Part shown: positions 56,627-64,000 of the stretch, piece by piece | Numbering within the stretch: the first letter of the stretch is position 1 | How the letters are laid out: the number at the start of each line of letters is the position of its first letter | Origin: Thermoflexia bacterium | GTDB taxonomy: Bacteria; Chloroflexota; Anaerolineae; B4-G1; DUEL01 | Direction: 5' to 3' | Assembly: GCA_011192125.1 (NCBI GenBank) | Contig: DUEL01000012.1 | Span: 23,622-87,621, forward strand | DNA length: 64,000 nt | The notes under the pieces: generated by a model | Database searches by the model: none | Seen by the model: only the letters and a program-made list of their open reading frames with translations | Told to the model about the DNA's origin: nothing | Translations under genes and position numbers: made by a program

Positions 56627-58167
56627 GGAAAGAATGGGTTCTGTTGCTGCCGGCCGTGGTTTTGGTCGTCGGTTGCTTGTTGGTGGTGGGTCTCTTTCGA
56701 GGGACGGTAGTATATGCTCAAGGTGGAGGGTGGAGCGAGCCGGTTCGTCTGTCGACGAACACCCCCAGTTCCTGGTTCCCGGACGTCGCCGTCGACAGCC
56801 AGGGACGGGTGCACGTGGTCTGGGATAGCGGCTATCCGCCGCAGGGGCCGGACGATCCGGGGACCGGCACCACGATGTACGCCGTGCGTCGGGACGGGGA
56901 GTGGTCCGAGCCTAACGACATCGCCCTCCACCTGCCTACCGGCGTCTCCCGGCCCGCCATCGCGGTGGACGGGGTGGATCGGCTGCACATGGTGCTTCGC
57001 GGCGGCGGGGTGCGGTACACGCAGGCTTCCGCCGCAGAGGCATGGTCGGCCCGGGCCTGGTCGACTCCCCATCGGGTGAGCGGGCTCAACCTCACCTACA
57101 CGCCCGACCTGGTCGTCGACGACCGGGGGCGGATCCACGTGGTGTGGGAGGAGTGGGTGCCGGTGGAGCTCTCCCCGGAGGAGATCTTCCTCCAGCAGCG
57201 CTCTCCCTACCTGGCGGATGTTTTCTACCGGTACTCGGACGATGGGGGCAGACTGTGGAGCCCTGCGGTCAATCTCTCCCGAACTCCCAACGTCGGTTCG
57301 GGTCGGGTGGATATCGCGCTGGACGGGGAGGGTGGAGTGCATGTGGGGTGGGATGAGGGGTGGGACCGCAACTCCCTTGAGGGGGACCCGGATGCTGTCG
57401 TCTACGCTCGCTCCCTCGACGGCGGCGATGGCTGGTCGGAGCCGGTGGTTTTCAGCAGCACGGCCGATGCCTATGCCCAGATGACGGTGGGCACCGACGG
57501 CTCGACCGGAGTGTTGTTGGTCTGGCGCACTTTTCTCTCTAATCGACTCGTCTACGCCTGGTCGGCTGATCGCGGCGCGACCTTCTCCGATCCTCGTCCC
57601 ATTCCTTCGGTGTTCGCCCGGCCGTGGGTGAGCCCGTTCGACGCCTACGATATGGCGGCCGATGGGGTGGGGAACATCCATCTGGTAGCGGTGGGCTCCT
57701 CGACGGTGCCCACGCCGACCTCGCCGCTGGCCCTCTACCACCTCACGTGGAACGGCGAGGAGTGGACGTATCCGGAGGTGATCGCCTGGTATCCGGGGCC
57801 GGAGAATCCGGAGTGGCCGCGAATCGCTGTGGAAGGGGGTCGCCGACTGCACGTGGTCTGGTTTACCCGGCCGGAGGGGGTTGTTTCGGTGGGAGTGCAG
57901 GTGTGGTACAGCGAGCGGGATCTGGGACTCGAGGTGACGCCGGAGCCGACCTGGACGCCGACACCGACGTCCACACCTCTTCCGCCCTCCCCATCTCCGC
58001 CCCCTCCGCCCTCTACACCCACACCGATGCCGGAGACCTTTACCCCGTCGCCGGTTGCATCCCTCTACACGGAGGACGATGAGTTGATACTCCTCGGCGT
58101 GGCCGTCCTGCCCGTTCTGCTCCTTGTGGCCGTGTTCGGTGGCGTCATCTTGGGTCGTCGGAGGTAA
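56623..58167 (+). CDS. Surface BNR/sialidase-like repeat protein with C-terminal TM anchor
   Basis: Repeated DxxGRVHVVW and SxDGGxxW-type motifs; PTPTSTPLPPSP linker; terminal hydrophobic segment ending GRRR. Confidence 0.75.
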   Translation: MRKEWVLLLPAVVLVVGCLLVVGLFRGTVVYAQGGGWSEPVRLSTNTPSSWFPDVAVDSQGRVHVVWDSGYPPQGPDDPGTGTTMYAVRRDGEWSEPNDIALHLPTGVSRPAIAVDGVDRLHMVLRGGGVRYTQASAAEAWSARAWSTPHRVSGLNLTYTPDLVVDDRGRIHVVWEEWVPVELSPEEIFLQQRSPYLADVFYRYSDDGGRLWSPAVNLSRTPNVGSGRVDIALDGEGGVHVGWDEGWDRNSLEGDPDAVVYARSLDGGDGWSEPVVFSSTADAYAQMTVGTDGSTGVLLVWRTFLSNRLVYAWSADRGATFSDPRPIPSVFARPWVSPFDAYDMAADGVGNIHLVAVGSSTVPTPTSPLALYHLTWNGEEWTYPEVIAWYPGPENPEWPRIAVEGGRRLHVVWFTRPEGVVSVGVQVWYSERDLGLEVTPEPTWTPTPTSTPLPPSPSPPPPPSTPTPMPETFTPSPVASLYTEDDELILLGVAVLPVLLLVAVFGGVILGRRR

Positions 58168-58169
58168 GG

Positions 58170-59639
58170 GTGACGCGGTTTGACCGTTTGGCGAGGTCCC
58201 ATAGGCTGTTGTTCGCCGCTCTGGCGCTCCTGCTGGCGGGCGGGATGCTGTGGGTCAACCTGGATGGATACCCACGACTGTGGTTCGACGAGGGGCTCCA
58301 CCTCCTCGTCGCACGCCACCTCGCGCGCACGGGCGAGTACCGGTTCGGCCCCGCCATCGGTCCCACCGTCTTTTATCCCGTCGCCGCCGCGTTTCGGCTC
58401 CTGGGTGTCGGGGTCTGGCAAGCGCGCTGGGTGATCGCTGGCTACGCGCTGGTGGCCCTCGCTTTGGGCTTCGCGCTTGCGCGGGCGATCGGGGACTCCT
58501 TGGTCGGTTGGCTCTCCCTCGCCCTCTGGCTGACCTCGCCTGGATTGAACCTTCTGGGCTGGGGCCGGGAGGTGTTAGGGGAACTGCCGGCGTGGGCTTT
58601 CTTCCTCGCTGGCCTGCTCTCTCTCCACGCCGGGATCCGCTCGGACAGGCTGTCGTGGACTGCCCTCGGGGGGATCGGGCTCGGCCTGGCGATCCTGACG
58701 AAGAACCAGTTCGCGATCGTGCTGCCTGCCTTCTTGGTCACGGTGGCGATCGACCGAATGTACCACCGCCAGATGCGTTTCTCACGCGCTCTGGTCGTCT
58801 TTCTCCTGATGCTCGCTGTCCCCCTCGTCTGGTATGTGACGTTGCGGCACATCGGCGGTGAGCGTCTTCTTCAACGGACTGTGGAGGAATGGCAGACCGC
58901 GCCGGAACGGAGCATCTGGCTGGGAAATCTGCAGGTGGCGTTCCGAAGCGCCCGATTCGTCTTGGGGCCGAGGGCCTTCCTGGGGTTGGGAGTGGTGGGT
59001 CTGCTGTGCGCCCTCCCGTGGCTCCGACGCCGCGATGCGGGTGGAGTGGCCTCTTTCCTGCTCTGGTCCTTCGCTGTGTTGTGGCTGGGGTGGTACGTGA
59101 TCTTCTCCGTCGGGTGGCAGCGGTACGCCTTCGCTGGCCTGGCCGCTGCGGTCCCCTTTGCGGCTCGCCTGCTCGCGCTCCTCTGGCGAAGGGCGTGGGC
59201 GCGGCGGGCCGGACGGCCCTCGCCGCTGGCGGCGCGTATCGCTATGAGCGCCCTCCTCGCCGGGGTGATCCTCGCTCCGTGGATGGGACGTGCTGTGGCG
59301 TTGTTCGCGAGGAGCGATCGCACGGCGTATCAGATGGCTGCGTACATCGAAGCGCACGTGGCAGACGATGCGCTGATCGAGGCCTGGGAGCCGGAGATCG
59401 CGTTCCTCACCGACGCTCGCTACCACTTCCCTTCGAGCCGTATGTTGGACGCCGTCTCGCGGGCCCGGGCGCTGGGGATGGATCCGCCCCCTTACGACCC
59501 CTTGGCGGCAGATCCCGATTACATCCTCGTGGGAGAGTTCGGGTGGTGGACCGGCCTTTATTCCAGCGATTTCCTGCAGGCGTGCTGCCGTCCGGTCAAG
59601 ACCATAGGCACGTACGTGCTTTTTGAGGTGGACCGATGA
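58170..59639 (+). CDS. GT39-like membrane glycosyltransferase
   Basis: LWFDEGLHLLVARHLARTGEYRFGPAI; polytopic. Confidence 0.8.
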   Translation: MTRFDRLARSHRLLFAALALLLAGGMLWVNLDGYPRLWFDEGLHLLVARHLARTGEYRFGPAIGPTVFYPVAAAFRLLGVGVWQARWVIAGYALVALALGFALARAIGDSLVGWLSLALWLTSPGLNLLGWGREVLGELPAWAFFLAGLLSLHAGIRSDRLSWTALGGIGLGLAILTKNQFAIVLPAFLVTVAIDRMYHRQMRFSRALVVFLLMLAVPLVWYVTLRHIGGERLLQRTVEEWQTAPERSIWLGNLQVAFRSARFVLGPRAFLGLGVVGLLCALPWLRRRDAGGVASFLLWSFAVLWLGWYVIFSVGWQRYAFAGLAAAVPFAARLLALLWRRAWARRAGRPSPLAARIAMSALLAGVILAPWMGRAVALFARSDRTAYQMAAYIEAHVADDALIEAWEPEIAFLTDARYHFPSSRMLDAVSRARALGMDPPPYDPLAADPDYILVGEFGWWTGLYSSDFLQACCRPVKTIGTYVLFEVDR

Positions 59640-60481
59640 GCGCCCGGTGGCTCGATCGAGGCCTGGGTACGACCTTCGAACGGTTTTCCCTCTATGCCTG
59701 GCTGGAAGGGATGGCGGATCGGTATGCCTTCCGCACCGTGCTGGAGGGACCGGGGGACGGTGTGGCCGGGATCCCCGGCATCCACAGTCTCCCTCTCGCT
59801 CGTCGTGGGTGCGCTGTGACCCTGGTGCTGGAGGACGGCCCGGCGGAGGCCGCCCGACGGACATGGGCCGCCCAGGGGGTGGCGGACCGGCTAACCGTGG
59901 TGCAGGATACGGTACTTCCGCTTCCGTTGCCCGACGGCTGTTTCGACCTGGTCTGGAACTTCAACCGCCTCCCCTTCCTCGATCCCCGCGCCCTCGTCGC
60001 CGAGATGGCCCGGCTCTCCCGCCGGTACGTCGCCCTGGTCGTCCCCAACCGCCGCAACATCGGCTTCCCGGCGCGCCGGTTGTACCACCGCCGAACCGGG
60101 ACCCCCTGGCCCTATGGCGATACGGCGGTGATGGATCCGGCGGCGGTGCGTGCCCTCCTGGAGGAGGTCGGATTGCGGGTGCTGGAGGTCCGTTGGCTGG
60201 ACGTGGCCCCCTGGCCCGACATCCTCGACCCCGTGGCGTGGCTTGCCGCGATGGTGCCGGGGGCTGGACGGTTCCTTCCCGCCGAGCGCAATGACGGGTA
60301 TCGCTGGGGGCCGGAGGGCCTCCCGTATTTCGACTCCGTCGCCTATGCCGAACTCCATCGGAGGATGCGCCGCCTGGCCTGGCTGGAGCGTCACCTCCCT
60401 CCACGTTTTCAGACCCCCTTCGCCCACCACTTCGCCGTCTGGGCGGAGGTCCCGACGCCTGGTTTGACGCCTGACGCTTGA
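59636..60481 (+). CDS. SAM-dependent methyltransferase-like protein
   Basis: LPLPDGCFDLVWNFNRLPFLDPRALVAEMARLSRRYVALVVPNRRNIGFPARRLYHR. Confidence 0.75.
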   Translation: MSARWLDRGLGTTFERFSLYAWLEGMADRYAFRTVLEGPGDGVAGIPGIHSLPLARRGCAVTLVLEDGPAEAARRTWAAQGVADRLTVVQDTVLPLPLPDGCFDLVWNFNRLPFLDPRALVAEMARLSRRYVALVVPNRRNIGFPARRLYHRRTGTPWPYGDTAVMDPAAVRALLEEVGLRVLEVRWLDVAPWPDILDPVAWLAAMVPGAGRFLPAERNDGYRWGPEGLPYFDSVAYAELHRRMRRLAWLERHLPPRFQTPFAHHFAVWAEVPTPGLTPDA

Positions 60482-60525
60482 CTTTTGACGTTTGACGTTT
60501 GACGTTTGACTTTTAACGCATAACG
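60459..60525. repeat. TGACGYNTGACG short-period repeat, copy 3
   Basis: tttgacgcctgacgcttgacttttgacgtttgacgtttgacgtttgacttttaacgcataacg. Confidence 0.92.
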
Positions 60526-60544
60526 AAAGGAAAATTCACTACCG

Positions 60545-61639
60545 ATGTACACGATGCTCGACCTGCTTCCCCGCCTCCCGGCCTACTGGCTCTCCCGCCG
60601 ATGGGGTTGGCCTCGGCCGCTGCCGATGAGTTACACGTTCAGCCTCACCTTCCGCTGCAACTCCCGGTGCGCTACCTGCAACATCTGGCGCAAGGAGGCG
60701 GACGAGTTGAGCGTGGCGGAATGGGATCGGGTGTTCGGTTCGTTGGGGCGGGCCCCGTACTGGGTGACGATCAGCGGGGGGGAGCCGCTGCTCCGGGAGG
60801 AGACGGTGGAGGTTGTTGAGCGACTGTGCCGCCGTTGCCGCCCGGCGGTGCTCAACATCCCGACCAACGGCCTGTTGCCCGGGCGGATCGAGCGCAGCGT
60901 CGCGGCGATCGCCCGGTCCTGCCCCTCCACCCAGGTCGTGGTGAACCTGTCGCTGGACGGGTGGGGGGAGGAGCACGACCGGATCCGGGGGGTGCCGGGG
61001 AACTTCGAGCGGGCGATGGAGACCTACCGCCGCTTGCGGGCGCTCGACACGCCCAACCTCACCCTCGGCGTGCACACGGTGATCTCCCGCCTCAACGCCG
61101 CGCGGGTGGCCGATCTCTATGTTCGCGTGCGTCAGGAACTGGCGCCCGACTCCTACATCACCGAGATCGCCGAGGAGCGGAACGAACTGGGGACGGTGGG
61201 GGCACCCATCACGCCGACGGCGGAGGCATACACAGAGGCCGTCGAGCGGCTGATCGCCCTCCAGGCCACCGACCATTTCACGGGCCTGGGACGGATCACG
61301 CGGGCCCTCCGGCGACGGTACTACCGGCTGGTCGAGCGGTGGCTGCGCGAGCAGCGACAGGTGATCCCCTGCTATGCCGGCTGGGCCTCCGCCCAGATCG
61401 CCCCCGATGGGGAGGTCTGGTTCTGCTGCGTGGAGGCGGTGTCCGTGGGGAACCTGCGGGAGGCGGATTACGATTTCCGCCGCGTCTGGTGGGGGGATCG
61501 GGCACGGGCGCTGCGACGTCGGGTGCGGGCTGGCGGGTGCCATTGCCCCCTGGCGAACGCGGCGATGACGAACATGCTCTTCCATCCGCCCTCCCTGCTG
61601 GGCGTTGCGGCAGATATGCTTCGGAGGGATGGGCGATGA
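60545..61639 (+). CDS. Radical SAM protein with SPASM-like C-terminal cysteines
   Basis: TFRCNSRCATCNIWRKE (CxxxCxxC); SGGEPLLRE; IPCYAGW...VWFCCVEA...GGCHC. Confidence 0.9.
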   Translation: MYTMLDLLPRLPAYWLSRRWGWPRPLPMSYTFSLTFRCNSRCATCNIWRKEADELSVAEWDRVFGSLGRAPYWVTISGGEPLLREETVEVVERLCRRCRPAVLNIPTNGLLPGRIERSVAAIARSCPSTQVVVNLSLDGWGEEHDRIRGVPGNFERAMETYRRLRALDTPNLTLGVHTVISRLNAARVADLYVRVRQELAPDSYITEIAEERNELGTVGAPITPTAEAYTEAVERLIALQATDHFTGLGRITRALRRRYYRLVERWLREQRQVIPCYAGWASAQIAPDGEVWFCCVEAVSVGNLREADYDFRRVWWGDRARALRRRVRAGGCHCPLANAAMTNMLFHPPSLLGVAADMLRRDGR

Positions 61640-62631
61640 GCCGGGTCCTGGTCACCGGCGCGACGGGCTTCATCGGGGGGTACCTGGCCCACCGCCTCGT
61701 CGCCCTCGGGCACGACGTTCGGGCCCTCGTCCGGCGCGATGTGCCCGATCTGGAGGCGGCTGGGATCAGACCGGTCCGGGGCGACCTGCGGCGGCCTGAG
61801 TCGCTCCTGCCGGTGCTGGATGGGGTGGAGGCCGTCTTCCACCTGGCCGCTCTGCGGGACACCTGGGGTACACCGCTCGATCGGTACCGCCAGGTCAACG
61901 TGGTTGGGACCTCCAACCTGATCGCCGCCGCGAACGTCGCCGGGGTTCGCCGGTTCGTCCACTGCAGTTCGGTCGGCGTGGCCCGCTACCCGGGTCGGCT
62001 TGACGTGGATGAGAGCGATCCCTACCGCCCGGCATCGAGCCAGGCCGCTTACCATCAGACCAAGAAGGAGGCGGAGCAGATCGTCCGCGAGGCGGCCTGG
62101 GCCGGGCTGATGGCCGTGGTGGTGGTCCGACCGGTGATCACCTATGGCCCAGGCGACTACGGGGGAATGGTCGCCCGGCTCCTGACCCTCCTGGCCCGCA
62201 GGCGCTTCCTCTGGATCGGGGACGGGCAGAACCACGTCGATCTGGTGTACATCGACGATCTGGTGGACGGGATCGTCCGCGCCTGGGAGCAGGGGCAGGC
62301 TGGACGGGTGTACATCCTTTCGGGGGTTCGACCCTGGCGGATGCAGGAGGTGGTCGAAGCAGCCTGTGTGGCCCTGGGGGTTCCTCCGCCTCCCCCTCTG
62401 CACATCCCTGTTGGGGTGGCGAGGATGGTGGCCTGGGTGACCGAGCGGGTCTGGGGAGGGATGCTGGGCCGCAGGCCGCCGGTCACGCGGGACGCCATCG
62501 CCACGTTGACCGTGGACCGGGGCTTCAGTCACACCCGCGCCCGGGATGAACTGGGGTATCGACCCCGGTGGTCCCTTGAGGCGGGCCTTTCGAAGACGGT
62601 GGAATGGATGCGGGAGGAGGGCTTGATTTGA
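61636..62631 (+). CDS. NAD-dependent epimerase/dehydratase (extended SDR)
   Basis: VLVTGATGFIGGYLAHRL...YHQTKKEAEQIV...RPVITYGPGDYG. Confidence 0.93.
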   Translation: MSRVLVTGATGFIGGYLAHRLVALGHDVRALVRRDVPDLEAAGIRPVRGDLRRPESLLPVLDGVEAVFHLAALRDTWGTPLDRYRQVNVVGTSNLIAAANVAGVRRFVHCSSVGVARYPGRLDVDESDPYRPASSQAAYHQTKKEAEQIVREAAWAGLMAVVVVRPVITYGPGDYGGMVARLLTLLARRRFLWIGDGQNHVDLVYIDDLVDGIVRAWEQGQAGRVYILSGVRPWRMQEVVEAACVALGVPPPPPLHIPVGVARMVAWVTERVWGGMLGRRPPVTRDAIATLTVDRGFSHTRARDELGYRPRWSLEAGLSKTVEWMREEGLI

Positions 62632-62647
62632 TAAGGAAGGAGAGGTG

Positions 62648-63760
62648 ATGTCGAGTGTGAATGTGTGGCGGAAGCGGGAGGAGCGGTACCGCCTTCTGGG
62701 GACGGAGTGCCCCCGGTGCGGGCGACGGTTCGTGTCGCCGCGGTTGGTCTGCCCATTCTGTCGGGCCGAGATCGCGGCCCTTGCCGAAGAGGTCTTCCCT
62801 CAGGTCGCCCCCCCAGCTGATACGGGCACGGTCGTCGCATCCGTCATCGTCCCTTCCTACAACGCCGCCGCGACCATCCGCGGGACCCTTGCCTCGCTCG
62901 CAGCGCAGGAGATCGATCGGCCCTACGAGGTGATCGTGGTGGATAGTTCCGACGACGGGACCGACCGGATCGTCGCCGAGGAGTTCCCCTGGGTCCGCCT
63001 CATCCGTCGGGATCGGCAGACGGACCCGGGGACGGCGCGCAACCTGGGGATCGCGCAGGCGGCGGGGGAGGTGATCGCCTGTCTGGACGCCGACTGCGTG
63101 GCGCCAAGGGACTGGCTGCGCCGGATGCTCGCTGCACAGCGAGAGGGCCATCAGGTGGTGGGCGGGGCGGTCGAAAACGGCAACCCCCACAGTCTGCTCG
63201 CCTGGGCCGGATATATGGGGGAGTTCCGGGAGTTCCTCCCCGTCGGGAAGCCACGGACCGTCCGCCACGTCCCCACCTGCAACATCGCCTACCACCGCTC
63301 CGTCTTCGAGCGGTTCGGCGGCTTCCCCACCCGGTTCTACCCCCAGGAGGACCTGCTCTTCCACTGGCGGCTCTCCCACCACGGCGTCGTCATCTGGTTC
63401 GACCCCTCGATCCGGGTTCGGCACCACCATCGGGCTCGGCTGGGGCCGTATCTGGCTCACCAGCGGCGGATCGGCCGCATCACCGCGCGCGTCTTACGGC
63501 TGACCGGCGAGGAAGGGGCCTTCCTGGCTCGGTCGCCCCTGTTGGCCCTGGGGGCGTCGCCGCTGCTGCCGCTGGTCAAGTGGGGACGGACCCTGGGGGT
63601 CTTCTGGAGCCAGGCGCCGGAGGTCCTTCGCACCCGTCTGCTGGCCCTGCCGCTGCTGCTGTTGGGCCTGTGCGCCTGGGCGCTGGGGTTCGTCGAGGGG
63701 GCCTGGGGGCCTCCCCTGCACTGGGTCGACGGAGAGGGGCTCACGTGGCAGCGAGTTTGA
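62648..63760 (+). CDS. GT2 glycosyltransferase with N-terminal DUF35-like zinc ribbon
   Basis: VWRKREERYRLLGTECPRCGRRFVSPRLVCPFC followed by VIVPSYNAAATIRGTLASLAAQ...CLDADCVAP. Confidence 0.88.
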   Translation: MSSVNVWRKREERYRLLGTECPRCGRRFVSPRLVCPFCRAEIAALAEEVFPQVAPPADTGTVVASVIVPSYNAAATIRGTLASLAAQEIDRPYEVIVVDSSDDGTDRIVAEEFPWVRLIRRDRQTDPGTARNLGIAQAAGEVIACLDADCVAPRDWLRRMLAAQREGHQVVGGAVENGNPHSLLAWAGYMGEFREFLPVGKPRTVRHVPTCNIAYHRSVFERFGGFPTRFYPQEDLLFHWRLSHHGVVIWFDPSIRVRHHHRARLGPYLAHQRRIGRITARVLRLTGEEGAFLARSPLLALGASPLLPLVKWGRTLGVFWSQAPEVLRTRLLALPLLLLGLCAWALGFVEGAWGPPLHWVDGEGLTWQRV

Positions 63761-64000
63761 AACTTCGGCTCCACGGTGTCGATCTGACGCTGGAGGGCGG
63801 GCGGGAGGACTTCGTGGACTTCGCCGCGCGCTATCTCCCTCCTCGGCTGCGGGTCGCCGGTCCGCCTGGCAACAGGGGCGCGTCCATCCGCGTCTCCCTT
63901 CGCTGGGACGAACCCCTCCCCGAGGCCGACCTGGAGCCGCTGGGGCGGTGGGTGCAGGTCGGTCCGCAGAGGGTGCGGCTCCTCGGCGTTCGCTTCCTGC
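63745..64000 (+). CDS. Unknown protein, truncated by window end
   Basis: GTG start overlapping upstream gene; open to window end: MAASLKLRLHGVDLTLEGGREDFVDFAARYLPPRLRVAG. Confidence 0.5.
   Translation, partial: MAASLKLRLHGVDLTLEGGREDFVDFAARYLPPRLRVAGPPGNRGASIRVSLRWDEPLPEADLEPLGRWVQVGPQRVRLLGVRFL

Overview
High-GC window, probably from a thermophilic, Chloroflexota-like bacterium. The lineage is inferred from gene content and is not proven. Region 1 (about 0.1-21.8 kb) is mostly housekeeping: a tight operon of a cyclic-nucleotide-binding protein, a MinD/ParA-like ATPase, a small Zn protein, a winged-HTH protein and a PrsW-type protease; a secreted beta-helix protein; a class III cyclase/ATPase/TPR protein; lgt, two GerW-like genes, dprA-rimM-khpA-rpsP-ffh, a TPR/TFIIB-like protein, a ttuB/ttuA-like pair, a YhhQ-like transporter and era. 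Region 2 (about 22-64 kb, continuing past the window) is a very large co-directional surface-polysaccharide locus with many 4-nt ATGA-type gene overlaps: two response regulators, a Wzz/BY-kinase-like protein with a C-terminal HTH, Wzm/Wzt, about nine glycosyltransferases, two AP-superfamily hydrolases, an AsnB-like protein lacking its nucleophile Cys, a Wzy-like polymerase, several GT-C-like membrane proteins and large secreted repeat proteins. Most notable observations: the Wzz-kinase-HTH fusion; a bacterial TPR protein with a TFIIB-like cyclin repeat; a promoter + hairpin + terminator unit in an intergenic gap (candidate sRNA); a structured leader before wzm; a recurrent C-terminal Y/F-L-P-L/I-V motif on secreted proteins; and several dispersed repeat families that sit on gene ends and supply stop codons. 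No tRNA, rRNA, CRISPR array or intact transposase was recognised by eye.
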